Shown here: in pieces, positions 26,468 to 36,362 of the stretch
Numbering within the stretch: the first letter of the stretch is position 1
Layout: every line of letters begins with the position of its first letter
Assembly (NCBI RefSeq): GCF_003217255.1
Contig: NZ_QJTE01000004.1
Span: forward strand, 62,001-126,000
Reading direction: 5' to 3'
DNA: 64,000 nt
Source: Pseudoroseicyclus aestuarii
GTDB lineage: Bacteria > Pseudomonadota > Alphaproteobacteria > Rhodobacterales > Rhodobacteraceae
Notes under the pieces: generated by a model
Database searches by the model: none
What the model was told of the DNA's origin: nothing
What the model saw: only the letters and a program-made list of their open reading frames with translations
Position numbers and translations under genes: made by a program

Positions 26468-27466
26468 ATGCGCCTGCACGCCCCCCTGATCCTCGCCGCG
26501 CTGGCCGACCCCGCCGCCGCGCAGGAGTTCCCGCAGGAGTTCCAGCACCGCTTCGGCGAGACCACCGTGCCCGAGGCGCCCGAGCGCGTCGTCTCCCTCT
26601 CCTACGCCGGGGCGGACAGCCTCTGGGCACTGGATGTCGCGCCGGTCGCGGTGCGCTACTGGTACGGCGATTATCCGATGACCGCCTGGCCCTGGGCCGA
26701 GGAGGCCGCAGCCGCCCTCTACGGAGAGGAGGGCCCCGAGATCCTGCGCGGCGACATCAACATCGAGCAGATCGCCGCGCTGGAGCCGGACCTGATCCTG
26801 GGCACCTGGTCCGGCATGACCGAGGCCGAATACGGCCTGCTCAGCCAGATCGCCCCGACCATCCCGCCCGCCGCCGATCAGTCCGACTACGGCACCCCCT
26901 GGGACGACCGCGCGCTGATCGCCGGCCGCGCCACCGGCCACCTCGAAGAAGCCGAGGCGCAGGTCACGGCGATCCGCGACCGCATCGCGGCGGTGGCCGA
27001 GGATCATCCGGACTGGCAGGGCCTCTCGGCTGTCGTCGGCACCTACTGGAACGGAACGCCCGGCGCCTACGGCCCCGGCGACATCCGCCCGCAGATCCTC
27101 TCGGGCCTCGGCTTCGTCACCCCGCAGGCGATCGAGGATGCGATCCCGGCCGGTTCCTTCTACGCCAGCCTCTCGAACGAGGATCTCTCGCCGCTGGACG
27201 CCGACGTGCTGATCTGGCTCGCCGACAGCGACGACGCCGGCCCGCTGCGCGAGATGCCGCTGCGGCGCATGCTGACCGCCCATGTCGAGGGGCGCGAGAT
27301 CTACGCCGACACGCTGCTCTCGGGCGCCTTCAGCCATGCCTCGCTGCTGAGCCTGCCCTACGCGCTGGACCGCCTCGTCCCGCTGATCGAGGCGGCGGCG
27401 GACGGCGATCCGGCGACGCCGGTCAGCAGCTCTGCCGAGGCCGGGCTGGCGCCGGAGGCGCAATGA
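26468..27466 (+). CDS. Iron-siderophore ABC transporter substrate-binding protein
   Basis: A 332-residue FecB/FhuD-type periplasmic binding protein. A short signal peptide (MRLHAPLILAALADPAAAQ) contains an aspartate at its C-terminal edge, which is unusual. FQHRFGETTVPEAPERVVSL starts the fold, and IAALEPDLILGTWSGM is the typical motif at the end of the N-lobe. GGAGAG precedes the ATG. No lipobox is present, so it should be soluble in the periplasm. It is first in a five-gene operon. Confidence 0.9.
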   Translation: MRLHAPLILAALADPAAAQEFPQEFQHRFGETTVPEAPERVVSLSYAGADSLWALDVAPVAVRYWYGDYPMTAWPWAEEAAAALYGEEGPEILRGDINIEQIAALEPDLILGTWSGMTEAEYGLLSQIAPTIPPAADQSDYGTPWDDRALIAGRATGHLEEAEAQVTAIRDRIAAVAEDHPDWQGLSAVVGTYWNGTPGAYGPGDIRPQILSGLGFVTPQAIEDAIPAGSFYASLSNEDLSPLDADVLIWLADSDDAGPLREMPLRRMLTAHVEGREIYADTLLSGAFSHASLLSLPYALDRLVPLIEAAADGDPATPVSSSAEAGLAPEAQ

Positions 27467-27491
27467 CCCCGGCCCGCTCAGCGGCGCTGTG

Positions 27492-28538
27492 ATGGCCGGC
27501 GCGGCGCGCATAGGCTGGCGGCGCGGCACGACCCGCACCCCCGCCGGGGCGCGGCTGGGCTGGCTGGCCCTGCTGGCGCTGGCCCTTCTGGCGGCGGCCC
27601 TCGCGGCGCTTGCCGTCGGCGCGCGCCCCGTCCCGCCCGGCGAGGTGCTGCAGGCCCTGCTGGCGCCCGATCCGGGCAATCCCGATCACACCGTGGTGCG
27701 GGCCTTGCGCCTGCCGCGGATGCTGACCGGCCTTGCCGTCGGCGCCGCCCTCGCCGTGGCCGGGGTGCTGATGCAGGCCGTGACGCGCAACCCGCTGGCC
27801 GATCCGGGGCTGCTCGGCGTCAATGCCGGCGCCTCCTTCGCCGTGGTGCTGGCGATCTGGCTCTTCGGGATCACCGATCCCGCCCGCCTCGCATGGATCG
27901 CCTTTCCGGGCGCGGGCGCCGTGGCGGCGCTGGTCTATGCCCTTGGATCGGCGGGCCGCGGGGCGGCAACACCGCTGCGGCTGGCGCTGGCGGGCGCGGC
28001 GCTGACCGCGCTTCTGCTGTCGCTGATCACCGCCGTGCTGCTGACCAACCAGCAAAGCCTCGACACCTACCGCTACTGGGTCGTCGGCAGCCTCGCCGGC
28101 CCGCAGGGCCTTGCCCTCGCGCCGCTGCTGCCCGCCTTCGGTCTGGGGGCTGTGCTGGCGCTCTGGGCCGCCTCGGCGCTGAACGCCGCCGCGCTTGGGG
28201 ACGAGGCCGCGGTGGCGCTGGGCGTGCGGCTGGGCTGGATGCGCGCCGGCACGCTGGGCGCCGTGACGCTTCTGTGCGGCGCGGCGGTGGCGGCGGCAGG
28301 GCCGATCGGCTTCGTCGGGCTGGTGGTGCCGCATCTGGTGCGCGCCGCGATGGGGCCGGACACCCGCGCCTGCGTGCTGGCCGCGGCGCTGGCCGGCCCG
28401 GCGCTACTGCTGGCGGCGGATGTTCTGGGCCGGGTGATCCTGCCGCCGGGCGAGGTGCAGGTCGGCATCATGACGGCGCTGATCGGCGCGCCGATCTTCA
28501 TCCTGATCGTCCGCCGTATGCGGGTGCTGGCGCCATGA
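27492..28538 (+). CDS. FecCD family siderophore ABC permease 1
   Basis: A 348-residue inner-membrane permease with about nine or ten helices. FecCD motifs are [50 protein letters not shown] and the C-terminal [22 protein letters not shown] directly before the ATG could also start it. It begins 25 bases after the binding protein and overlaps permease 2 by four bases. Confidence 0.94.
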   Translation: MAGAARIGWRRGTTRTPAGARLGWLALLALALLAAALAALAVGARPVPPGEVLQALLAPDPGNPDHTVVRALRLPRMLTGLAVGAALAVAGVLMQAVTRNPLADPGLLGVNAGASFAVVLAIWLFGITDPARLAWIAFPGAGAVAALVYALGSAGRGAATPLRLALAGAALTALLLSLITAVLLTNQQSLDTYRYWVVGSLAGPQGLALAPLLPAFGLGAVLALWAASALNAAALGDEAAVALGVRLGWMRAGTLGAVTLLCGAAVAAAGPIGFVGLVVPHLVRAAMGPDTRACVLAAALAGPALLLAADVLGRVILPPGEVQVGIMTALIGAPIFILIVRRMRVLAP

Positions 28539-29569
28539 GCGCCGCGCCGGGTCATCTGGTCCTGCGCCGCGGCGGGGTCTCGCTGCGCCTGCCCCGGCGC
28601 GAGGCGTTGGCCTGCCTCGGCCTGACGCTGACCCTCACCGTGCTGGCGCTCGCCTCCCTCGCCCTCGGGGATTACCCGCTAAGCCCGGGCGAGGTCTGGG
28701 CCGCGCTCTGGGGCGGCGAGGGGCACTTCGTCGTGCAGCAGTTGCGCGCGCCGCGCATCCTGACGGGCGTCTTCGCGGGGGCCTGCTTCGGCCTTTCGGG
28801 CGCGCTGATCCAGAGCCTCGCGCGCAACCCGCTGGCCAGCCCCGACGTGATCGGCTTCACTCAGGGGGCCGGCCTTGGCGCGGTTGTCGCCATCGTGCTC
28901 TACGGCGCCTCCGGGCCGTCGCTGCTGCTGGCCTCCTTGACCGGCGGCCTGCTGGCGGCGCTGCTGGTCGGGCTGCTGGCCTGGCAGAACGGCCTGCGCA
29001 TCTGGCGGCTGGTGCTGATCGGCCTCGGCCTCGGCTTCGCCCTGCATGCGGGGGTAGAGTTCCTGATGACCCGCGGCGACCTGATGTCCGCCGCCGCCGC
29101 CACGCAATGGCTGACCGGGTCGCTGAATGCGCGCGGCTGGGGCCATGTCGGCACCGCCGCGCTCGGCCTCGCGCTGCTCGGTCCCGCCGCCCTGGCCTGC
29201 GGGCCGGGCCTCGCGCGCCTCGCGCTGGGAGAGGAGGCCGCGGCAAGCCTCGGCACCCGCTGCGGCGCGCTGCGGCTGGCGGGCGTGCTGCTGTCGGTCC
29301 TGCTCTCGGGCGTGGGGGTGGCCGTGGCCGGGCCGGTCGCCTTCGTCGCCTTCGTCGCCGGGCCGCTGGGGCGCCGGATCGCCGATACCGCGGGGCCCGG
29401 GCTGCTGCCAGCGGCCCTGACCGGCGCCTGCCTGCTGGTGGCCGCCGATCTCGCCGGGCGCCTGCTGATGGCGCCGATCCAGCTGCCGGCAGGCATCTTC
29501 ACCGCCGTCTTCGGCGCGCCCTACCTGCTGTGGCTGCTGGCGACGCAGATCCGGAAGGGGGCGCTATGA
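28535..29569 (+). CDS. FecCD family siderophore ABC permease 2
   Basis: A 344-residue partner of permease 1, with [39 protein letters not shown] and [19 protein letters not shown]. The two FecCD subunits should form the heterodimeric channel through which the ferric siderophore crosses the inner membrane. It is coupled on both sides by ATGA overlaps. Confidence 0.94.
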   Translation: MSAAPGHLVLRRGGVSLRLPRREALACLGLTLTLTVLALASLALGDYPLSPGEVWAALWGGEGHFVVQQLRAPRILTGVFAGACFGLSGALIQSLARNPLASPDVIGFTQGAGLGAVVAIVLYGASGPSLLLASLTGGLLAALLVGLLAWQNGLRIWRLVLIGLGLGFALHAGVEFLMTRGDLMSAAAATQWLTGSLNARGWGHVGTAALGLALLGPAALACGPGLARLALGEEAAASLGTRCGALRLAGVLLSVLLSGVGVAVAGPVAFVAFVAGPLGRRIADTAGPGLLPAALTGACLLVAADLAGRLLMAPIQLPAGIFTAVFGAPYLLWLLATQIRKGAL

Positions 29570-30351
29570 CATCCCGCCTCGAAGCCCGGGCGCTGAGCCT
29601 TGCCTACCAGGGCCGCACCATCGTGCAGGAGCTTTCGCTGGCGATCCCGGACGGGCAGGTCACCGCGATCATCGGCCCCAATGCCTGCGGCAAGTCCACG
29701 CTGCTGCGCGCCCTCGCCCGCATTCTCAAGCCCGCCGGCGGCGCCGTCCTGCTGGACGGCCGCGCCATCGCCGAGCAGCCGACACGCAGCGTCGCCCGCA
29801 GCCTCGGCCTGCTGCCGCAGACGCCGCTGGCGCCCGAGGGGATCGCCGTCGCCGACCTCGTCGCGCGCGGAAGGGCGCCGCACCAGGGCATGCTGCGGCA
29901 ATGGTCGCGTGCCGACGAGGCGGCGGTGAGTGAGGCGCTCGAGGCCACGGGGGCCGCGCCGCTGGCGGGCAAGCGCATCGAGGAGCTCTCGGGCGGCCAG
30001 CGCCAGCGTGTCTGGATCGCCATGGCGCTGGCGCAGGAGACTGATCTTCTGCTGCTGGACGAGCCGACGACCTACCTCGACCTGCGCCACCAGATCGAGG
30101 TGCTGGCCCTGATCCGCCGCCTCAACCGCGAGAAGGGCCGCACCATCGTCATGGTGCTGCACGACATCGGCCTCGCCGGGCGCTACGCCGACCATCTCGT
30201 GGCGATGGCCGAGGGGCGCGTGCTGGCCGAGGGCCCGCCCGAGGCGGTCGTCACGCCCGAGATCCTGCGCCGGGCCTTCGGCCTCGAGGCGCGGGTGATC
30301 CCCGACCCCGAGACGGGCACGCCGCTCGTCGTGCCGCGGGCCACGCCATGA
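29566..30351 (+). CDS. FepC/FecE-type siderophore ABC ATP-binding protein
   Basis: A 261-residue ATPase that powers the two FecCD permeases. Walker A is GPNACGKST (37-45), the signature is [16 protein letters not shown], Walker B is [14 protein letters not shown], and the switch histidine is in [14 protein letters not shown]. It overlaps the preceding and following genes by four bases each. Confidence 0.95.
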   Translation: MTSRLEARALSLAYQGRTIVQELSLAIPDGQVTAIIGPNACGKSTLLRALARILKPAGGAVLLDGRAIAEQPTRSVARSLGLLPQTPLAPEGIAVADLVARGRAPHQGMLRQWSRADEAAVSEALEATGAAPLAGKRIEELSGGQRQRVWIAMALAQETDLLLLDEPTTYLDLRHQIEVLALIRRLNREKGRTIVMVLHDIGLAGRYADHLVAMAEGRVLAEGPPEAVVTPEILRRAFGLEARVIPDPETGTPLVVPRATP

Positions 30352-31061
30352 CGAGCCTGCCGCAGGAGCAGCTCGCCGGCCTCCCGCTCGCACAGCCGGG
30401 CGCCGCCGACCTCACCGACCCCGCTGCCCTGCGCCGCGCGCTGAAGGTCACAGAGGCCGGCGCGCCTGGCCTCGACGCGCGCGGACAGGCCTGCTTCCTG
30501 CTGGGCCGCAGCGTCTTCTGGGGCGCGCTCGCGCTGATGCGGCTGCATCTGGCGCAGGGCATCGCCCCGGCGGGCGCGCTGCGCTTTGCCGCCGGGACCG
30601 AGGCGCATGCAGCGACGCTGGAGCTGCCCGCCGCCTTCGTCACCGTCGCCCATGGCGCGCGCCTCTCGGCAATCCGCGACGCGCTCCTCGCGCCGGCGCA
30701 GGGGCTGATCGCGGCGCTGGCGCAGGAGACGCGGCTGGGCGAGGCCGGCGCCTGGCGCAACGTCTCGGACAACATCGCCAGCGGCGCGCTCTGGGCCGGG
30801 CGCGCGCTGAAGCGAGAGGAAGAAGCGATGGAGGAGGCGCTCGCCATGCTGGCGGAGCCGCCCCTCGCCCATCGCACGCGCCCCACCGGCTTCGTCACCG
30901 TGCCCTGCCCCGGCGCCGCGCCGCGCGCCTTCCTGCGGCGCGCCGGCTGCTGCCGCTTCTACACCGCCGATGCCGGCAAGGTCTGCGCGACCTGCGTGCT
31001 GCGTGCGCCCGAAGAGCAGATCGCCGTCCTGCAGGCCGAGGTCGAGGCCGAGACCGCCTGA
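30348..31061 (+). CDS. FhuF-like ferric-siderophore reductase (2Fe-2S)
   Basis: A 237-residue protein whose C-terminus carries the FhuF cluster motif CC-x10-C-x2-C (C201, C202, C213, C216 in [17 protein letters not shown]). FhuF proteins reduce iron in imported siderophores, mainly hydroxamates, so that it is released in the cytosol. The N-terminal two thirds diverge from E. coli FhuF but keep the overall size. Its place at the end of the transport operon, coupled by ATGA, makes the function likely and hints at a hydroxamate-type ligand. Confidence 0.88.
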   Translation: MTSLPQEQLAGLPLAQPGAADLTDPAALRRALKVTEAGAPGLDARGQACFLLGRSVFWGALALMRLHLAQGIAPAGALRFAAGTEAHAATLELPAAFVTVAHGARLSAIRDALLAPAQGLIAALAQETRLGEAGAWRNVSDNIASGALWAGRALKREEEAMEEALAMLAEPPLAHRTRPTGFVTVPCPGAAPRAFLRRAGCCRFYTADAGKVCATCVLRAPEEQIAVLQAEVEAETA

Positions 31062-31066
31062 GGCCG

Positions 31067-31143
31067 CCTCTTCATGTTTCCGAAAAATACTCTCGGGGGG
31101 TGAACTGGCGCGCAGCGCCAGGAGGGGGGCGAAAGCCCCCCTT
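31067..31143 (-). repeat. Intergenic composite repeat, copy C, with two hairpins
   Basis: Read on the minus strand: GGGGGGC-TTTC-GCCCCCC hairpin, CTGGCGC-TGC-GCGCCAG hairpin, then CCCCCCGAGAGTATTTTTCGG and AAACATGAAGAGG. It starts four bases after the minus-strand gguB stop and ends six bases from the convergent fhuF-like stop. It very probably terminates gguB transcription; the first hairpin could also serve the other strand. Confidence 0.7.
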
Positions 31144-31146
31144 CCC

Positions 31147-32379
31147 TCACTTGTTCTTGTTGTAGACGTCGAAGATCACGGCGGCGAGCAGCACCAACCC
31201 CTTGATCATCTGCTGGTAGTCGATGCCGATTCCGAGGATCGACATGCCGTTGTTCATCACCCCCATGATGAAGGCCCCGACCACGGCTCCGATGATCTTG
31301 CCGACCCCGCCCGACATCGAGGCGCCGCCGATGAAGACCGCGGCGATCACGTCAAGCTCGAAGCTGACGCCGGCCTTGGGCGTCGCGGTGTTCAGCCGCG
31401 CGGCGAAGATCAGCCCGGCGAGGGCCGCCAGCATCCCCATGTTGACGAAGGTCAGGAAGGTCAGCCGCTCGGCCTTCACCCCCGAGAGCTTGGCCGCCTT
31501 GAGGTTGCCGCCCACCGCGTAGATGCGCCGCCCCGTCACCGTCTGCTCGGTGACGAAGGCATAGATCAGCGCCAGCACACCCATTGTGATCAACACGTTC
31601 GGCAGACCGCGGAAGGCCGCCAGCTTCCAGGCGACGAAGATGATCGCGCCCGAAACAAGGATCGTGCGGCCCCAGAACAGCACGGTCGGTTCCTCGTCCA
31701 TGCCGTAGGCGCGGGCGGCGGCGCGGCGGCGCATGCCCAGCACGATCAGCGCCCCGGCCATGGCCGCCCCGGCGACGATGCAGAGGCCGTTCAGCCGCTC
31801 GACCCCGAAGATGTCCTTCACGAAGGGCAGCAGGTCCGGCACGAAACCGGTGGAGAGGATCTGGAAGTCGCGCGGGAAGGGCCCGACCGACTGCCCCTCG
31901 AGCAGCCAGAGCGCGGCGCCGCGGAAGACCAGCATCCCCGCCAGCGTCACGATGAAGGACGGGATCCGCCAGTAGGCGACCCAGTAGCCCTGCGCCGCGC
32001 CGATCAGCGTGCCCACGACAAGGCAGGCGGGGATCGTCAGGATCACCGGCCAGCCCCAGTTCACGATCATCACCGCCGCCAGCGCGCCGACGAAACCGAC
32101 GACGGAGCCGACGGAGAGGTCGATGTGCCCGGCCACGATGACCAGCAGCATGCCCAGCGCCATGATGATGATGTAGCTGTTCTGCAGGAACAGGTTGGTG
32201 ATGTTCACCGCCCGCAGCAGCGTGCCGTCTGTCACCACCTGGAAGAACAGCATGATCGCGATCAGCGCGATCAGCATCCCGTAATCGCGCAGGTGACCGC
32301 CGAGCACGGCCTTCATCCGGCTCTGGCGGGGGCCGGTCTCGGCGACAGGGCCCGGCATCTCTTCGTCCAGCGTGCTCAT
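31147..32379 (-). CDS. gguB: Multiple-monosaccharide ABC transporter permease GguB (MmsB)
   Basis: A 410-residue inner-membrane permease of the ribose/xylose branch (BPD_transp_2), with ten or so hydrophobic segments. Motifs are VIVAGHIDLSVGSVVGFVGA, WRIPSFIVTLAGMLVFRG, GRRIYAVGGNLKAAKLSGV and IAAVFIGGASMSGGVGK. AAGGAG lies eight bases before the ATG. It follows gguA by 25 bases; the chvE-gguA-gguB set matches the Agrobacterium sugar transporter in content and order. Confidence 0.93.
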   Translation of the reverse strand: MSTLDEEMPGPVAETGPRQSRMKAVLGGHLRDYGMLIALIAIMLFFQVVTDGTLLRAVNITNLFLQNSYIIIMALGMLLVIVAGHIDLSVGSVVGFVGALAAVMIVNWGWPVILTIPACLVVGTLIGAAQGYWVAYWRIPSFIVTLAGMLVFRGAALWLLEGQSVGPFPRDFQILSTGFVPDLLPFVKDIFGVERLNGLCIVAGAAMAGALIVLGMRRRAAARAYGMDEEPTVLFWGRTILVSGAIIFVAWKLAAFRGLPNVLITMGVLALIYAFVTEQTVTGRRIYAVGGNLKAAKLSGVKAERLTFLTFVNMGMLAALAGLIFAARLNTATPKAGVSFELDVIAAVFIGGASMSGGVGKIIGAVVGAFIMGVMNNGMSILGIGIDYQQMIKGLVLLAAVIFDVYNKNK

Positions 32380-32404
32380 GCGCGCGTCTCCTTGTGGCGC
32401 GGGC

Positions 32405-33955
32405 TCATGCCGCGTCGGTCTTTCCGTGACGCAGGATCTGCGCCATGATGCGTTCCTGGCTGGCCTCGGCGCGCGGCAGCTCGGCCACGATGCGCCCCTC
32501 GTTCATCACGTAGATGCGGTCGCACAGGCCCAGCAGCTCGGGCATTTCCGAGCTGATCATCACGACCCCCCGCCCCTCCTGGGCGAGCTGGTCCATGATC
32601 GCGTAGATCTCGTATTTCGCGCCGACGTCGATGCCGCGCGTCGGCTCGTCGAGGATCAGCACCTGCGGATCCGAGAACAGCCATTTCGACAGCACGACCT
32701 TCTGCTGGTTGCCCCCCGAAAGGTTCACGACCTTCTGGTAGACGCCCGGCGTGCGGATGTTCATCGCCTCGCGGTAGCGTTCGGCCACGGCGCGCTCTTC
32801 GCCGTGGTTCAGCACGCCGCCCCGCGCGATGCCCTGCAGATGCGCGAGGCTGATGTTGCGCAGGATCGGCTCGTCGAGGATCAGCCCGAGATCCTTGCGG
32901 TCCTCGGTGACATAGGCGAGGCCGGCGTCGATCGCCCGCGGCACGGTCGATGTATCGACCTCCGCCCCGGCAATCTCGATCCGGCCCGTCGCGGCGCCGC
33001 CCCAGCTGCGGCCGAAAAGGCTCATCGCCAGCTCGGTGCGCCCGGCGCCCATCAGCCCCGCGATGCCGACGATCTCGCCGCGGCGGACGTTGAAGCTGCA
33101 CCCGTCCAGCAGCTTGCGGCCGGGCTGGTCGGGATGTTCGACCGACCAGTCAGAGACTCGCATCAGCATCTCGCCGATCTTCGGGCTGCGCTCGGGGTAG
33201 CGGTGCGCCATGTCGCGCCCGACCATCATCTGGATGATCCGGTCCTCGCTCACCGCCTCAGTGCGGGCGTCCATGGTGCCGACGGTCTGCCCGTCGCGCA
33301 GCACGGTGATGCGGTCGGCGACGCGGGAAATCTCGTTCAGCTTGTGGCTGATCAGGATCGAGGTGATCCCCTGCCCCTTCAGCTCGAGCAGCAGGTCCAG
33401 CAGCTTCTGGCTGTCAGTCTCCTGCAGGGCGGCGGTCGGCTCGTCGAGGATCAGCAGCCGCACGTCCTTGGCCAGCGCCTTGGCGATCTCGACCAGCTGC
33501 TGCTTGCCGACGCCCAGCGTGCCGACGGCGCGGGTGGGCGCATCGCTCAGCCCGACCTTGGCCAGCAGCTCCTCGGTGCGGCGGTTGGAGCGGTTCCAGT
33601 CGATCACCCCGCGCAGGAGACCGCCCTTGGCCTGCTCGTTGCCGAGGAACAGGTTCTCGGCGATCGACAGAAGCGGCACCAGCGCCAGCTCCTGGTGGAT
33701 GATGACGACGCCAGCCTTCTCGCTGTCGGTGATGTCGCGGAACTGCGCCTCCTGCCCGTCGAGCAGGATCTCCCCATCGTACTGGCCATGGGCATAGACG
33801 CCGGACAGCACCTTCATCAGCGTCGATTTTCCGGCGCCGTTCTCGCCGACGAGGGCGTGGATCTCGCCCGTCTCGACCGAGAGGGTCACGTCGTCCAGCG
33901 CCTTCACGCCGGGAAATGTCTTGGTGATGCCGCGCATCTCAAGAATCGGAGCCAT
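32405..33955 (-). CDS. gguA: Multiple-monosaccharide ABC transporter ATPase GguA (MmsA)
   Basis: A 516-residue double ATPase. Domain 1 has Walker A GENGAGKS (37-44). Domain 2 has the degenerate Walker [10 protein letters not shown] usual in sugar ABC ATPases, a perfect [14 protein letters not shown] signature (near 410) and [19 protein letters not shown]. The ATG preceded by GAAAGG is preferred over an in-frame GTG two codons upstream. It is separated from chvE by a strong hairpin. Confidence 0.94.
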   Translation of the reverse strand: MAPILEMRGITKTFPGVKALDDVTLSVETGEIHALVGENGAGKSTLMKVLSGVYAHGQYDGEILLDGQEAQFRDITDSEKAGVVIIHQELALVPLLSIAENLFLGNEQAKGGLLRGVIDWNRSNRRTEELLAKVGLSDAPTRAVGTLGVGKQQLVEIAKALAKDVRLLILDEPTAALQETDSQKLLDLLLELKGQGITSILISHKLNEISRVADRITVLRDGQTVGTMDARTEAVSEDRIIQMMVGRDMAHRYPERSPKIGEMLMRVSDWSVEHPDQPGRKLLDGCSFNVRRGEIVGIAGLMGAGRTELAMSLFGRSWGGAATGRIEIAGAEVDTSTVPRAIDAGLAYVTEDRKDLGLILDEPILRNISLAHLQGIARGGVLNHGEERAVAERYREAMNIRTPGVYQKVVNLSGGNQQKVVLSKWLFSDPQVLILDEPTRGIDVGAKYEIYAIMDQLAQEGRGVVMISSEMPELLGLCDRIYVMNEGRIVAELPRAEASQERIMAQILRHGKTDAA

Positions 33956-33976
33956 CGGCACCCTTTCGCAAAAGGC

Positions 33977-34004
33977 TCCGCCCCCTCGCGCCCGAGGGGG
34001 CGGA
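33977..34004 (-). promoter_or_regulatory. Intercistronic hairpin between chvE and gguA
   Basis: A perfect twelve-base stem (TCCGCCCCCTCG with CGAGGGGGCGGA) and four-base loop, starting six bases after the chvE stop and 21 before the gguA ATG. Such hairpins in binding-protein operons often stabilise the upstream mRNA or partly terminate, giving excess binding protein. The effect here is inferred, not shown. Confidence 0.6.
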
Positions 34005-34010
34005 AGGATC

Positions 34011-35075
34011 TCAGTTCAGCTCGTCTTCGCTGTAGTAGCCCGAGCCGACGAGGATCTCCTCGTAGTTCGACATGTCCACGGCCACCGGCTCCAGCAGGTA
34101 GGAGGGGACGACCTTGACGCCGTTGTCGTAGGTCTCGGTGTCGTTGATCTCGGGCTCGCCGCCCTCGAGCAGCGCCTCGACCATGCTGACCGCGACCGAG
34201 GCCAGCTCGCGCGTGTCCTTGAAGACGGTCGAGTACTGCTCGCCGGCGATCATCGACTTCACGCTCGGAAGCTCGGCGTCCTGGCCGGTGACGATGGGCA
34301 TTTCCATGTCGCCAGAGCCGTAGCCGATGCCCTTGAGCGAGGAGAGGATGCCGATCGACAGCCCGTCATAGGGCGAGAGCACGCCGTGGATCGGCTGGCT
34401 GCCGTAGTTCGCGCTCAGCAGGTTATCCATCCGCGACTGCGCGACGGCGCCGTCCCAGCGCAGGGTGCCGACCACGTCCATGCCCATCTGGCCCGAGGGG
34501 ATCGCGATGCTGCCGTCGTCGATCATCGGCTGCAGCACGCTCATCGCGCCGTCGTAGAAGAAGTAGGCGTTGTTGTCGTCGGGGCTGCCGCCGAAAAGCT
34601 CGACGTTCCAGGGCTCGACGTCCGGGAACCGCTCCTCGAGGCCCTGCACGAGGCTGCCCGCCTGCTGCACGCCGACCTGAAAGTTGTCGAAGGTGGCGTA
34701 ATAATCGACGTTCTCGCTTTCGCGGATCAGCCGGTCGTAGGCGACGACGGGGATGTCCAGCGCGGCGGCATTCTCCAGCGCGTTCGACAGGGTCGTGCCG
34801 TCGATGGCGGCGATCACCAGCGCATCGACGCCTTGGGTGATCATGTTCTCGATCTGCGCCAGCTGGTTGGGAATGTCGTCCTCGCCGTACTGCAGGACGG
34901 TGTCGTAGCCCGCCTCCTCGAACTGCTGCACCATCGAGTTGCCGTCCGAGATCCAGCGCGCCGAGGATTGCGTGGGCATCGAAATGCCGACGAGGCCCTT
35001 GTCCTGCGCCATGGCCGGCGCGGCGAGGCCGGCAGTCAGGGCAATCGCGGCGACTGCCCGAGTCAAAATGGTCAT
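34011..35075 (-). CDS. chvE: Multiple sugar-binding periplasmic protein ChvE
   Basis: A 354-residue periplasmic binding protein with a signal peptide ending AAPAMAQ (residue 24). The mature protein starts [20 protein letters not shown], the ChvE signature, and continues with [25 protein letters not shown]. ChvE-type proteins bind several aldoses (glucose, galactose, arabinose, xylose) and deliver them to GguAB. CGGGAGG precedes the ATG. It is first in its operon and is divergent from a sugar isomerase gene. Confidence 0.94.
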   Translation of the reverse strand: MTILTRAVAAIALTAGLAAPAMAQDKGLVGISMPTQSSARWISDGNSMVQQFEEAGYDTVLQYGEDDIPNQLAQIENMITQGVDALVIAAIDGTTLSNALENAAALDIPVVAYDRLIRESENVDYYATFDNFQVGVQQAGSLVQGLEERFPDVEPWNVELFGGSPDDNNAYFFYDGAMSVLQPMIDDGSIAIPSGQMGMDVVGTLRWDGAVAQSRMDNLLSANYGSQPIHGVLSPYDGLSIGILSSLKGIGYGSGDMEMPIVTGQDAELPSVKSMIAGEQYSTVFKDTRELASVAVSMVEALLEGGEPEINDTETYDNGVKVVPSYLLEPVAVDMSNYEEILVGSGYYSEDELN

Positions 35076-35090
35076 AGATACCTCCCGTGG

Positions 35091-35109
35091 CCTTCGCCAC
35101 TGGCGAAGG
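35091..35109 (-). promoter_or_regulatory. Leader hairpin in the chvE 5' region
   Basis: CCTTCGCC and GGCGAAGG form a perfect eight-base stem with a three-base loop, 15 bases before the chvE ATG and next to the GGGAGG ribosome binding site. If transcribed it could affect ribosome access or mRNA stability. Confidence 0.4.
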
Positions 35110-35179
35110 TGTTCCGCCCCTGCTCCTCCGGGACGCGGCGCCATGGTCGCGTCTAGGTGGAATGCAATCAACTACAATG

Positions 35180-35189
35180 TTGTGCACAA
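35180..35189. promoter_or_regulatory. TTGTGCACAA palindromic operator between divergent sugar genes
   Basis: A perfect ten-base palindrome in a locally AT-rich patch (ACAATGTTGTGCACAATATA) centred in the 231-base gap between chvE and the isomerase gene. The TTGT..ACAA form is typical of GntR-family (FCD-type) sites. No regulator gene lies next to it, so the protein is unknown. It is well placed to control both directions. Confidence 0.55.
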
Positions 35190-35306
35190 TATATACCGGA
35201 TTTGGCATGACACGCAGCGCGGCTTGCCCGTTGACCTCGCGCCGCGGCCCAATACTCTGCGCCCCGGAGGGTCGGCTCGCGCGCCGACCGATGGGAGGAG
35301 TGAGCG

Positions 35307-36362
35307 ATGAAGACGATCAAGGGGCCGGGGCTTTTCCTGGCGCAATTCGCGGGCGACGAAGCGCCCTTCGACAGCTGGGAGGGGATCACCCGCTGGGCCG
35401 CCGACTGCGGCTACAAGGGCGTGCAGGTGCCCAGCGGCGCCGCGCAGCTGATGGACCTGGAGCAGGCCGCCGCCAGCAAGGACTGGTGCGACGACTGGAA
35501 GGGCCGCGCCGCCGAGGCCGGGATCGAGGTGACGGAGCTTTCGACCCATATCCAGGGCCAGCTCGTCGCCGTGCACCCGGCCTATGACCTGGCCTTCGAC
35601 GGCTTCGCCGACGGCAAGGTCCGGGGCAATCCCGCCGCCCGGACCGAATGGGCCATCGACCAGGTGAAGAAGTCGCTCACGGCCTCGAAGAACCTCGGGC
35701 TGGACCGCATGGCCTCCTTCTCGGGCGCGCTGGCCTGGCCCTATGTCTATCCCTGGCCGCAGCGCCCCGCCGGTCTGATCGAGGCCGCCTTCGACGAGCT
35801 GGCGAAGCGCTGGCGTCCGATCCTGGATCACGCCGAGGACTGCGGCGTCGACATCTGCTACGAGATCCATCCCGGCGAGGATCTGCACGACGGCATCAGC
35901 TTCGAGATGTTCCTCGAGCGGGTGGGCAATCACCCCCGCGCCAACATGCTCTACGATCCCTCGCACTATGTGCTGCAGGGGCTTGATTACCTTGACAATA
36001 TCGACATCTACAAGGACCGCATCCGGATGTTCCACGTCAAGGACGCGGAGCTGAATCCGACCGGGCGGCAGGGCGTCTACGGCGGCTACCAAAGCTGGGT
36101 CGACCGCGCGGGCCGCTTCCGCTCGCTGGGCGACGGGCAGGTCGATTTCGGCGCGATCTTCTCGAAGATGGCGGCGAACGATTTCGACGGCTGGGCCGTG
36201 GTCGAATGGGAATGCGCGCTCAAGCACCCCGAGGACGGCGCACGCGAGGGCGCGCAGTTCGTCAAGGATCACATCATCCGCGTCACGCCCCATGCCTTCG
36301 ACGACTTCGCGGCCGGCGGCTCCGACGACGCGGCCAACGCCAAGATGCTGGGGATTTCCTGA
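35307..36362 (+). CDS. Sugar phosphate isomerase/epimerase family protein
   Basis: A 351-residue TIM-barrel (AP endonuclease 2-like) protein. Metal-binding residues are suggested by CYEIHPGEDLHDG, YDPSHYVLQG, FHVKDAELN and VVEWE. It has insertions around residues 75-110 and 250-275 compared with short relatives. GGGAGG precedes the ATG. It overlaps a Gfo/Idh/MocA dehydrogenase and lies divergent from the sugar importer, so it probably acts on an imported sugar or inositol derivative. The exact reaction is unknown. Confidence 0.88.
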   Translation: MKTIKGPGLFLAQFAGDEAPFDSWEGITRWAADCGYKGVQVPSGAAQLMDLEQAAASKDWCDDWKGRAAEAGIEVTELSTHIQGQLVAVHPAYDLAFDGFADGKVRGNPAARTEWAIDQVKKSLTASKNLGLDRMASFSGALAWPYVYPWPQRPAGLIEAAFDELAKRWRPILDHAEDCGVDICYEIHPGEDLHDGISFEMFLERVGNHPRANMLYDPSHYVLQGLDYLDNIDIYKDRIRMFHVKDAELNPTGRQGVYGGYQSWVDRAGRFRSLGDGQVDFGAIFSKMAANDFDGWAVVEWECALKHPEDGAREGAQFVKDHIIRVTPHAFDDFAAGGSDDAANAKMLGIS

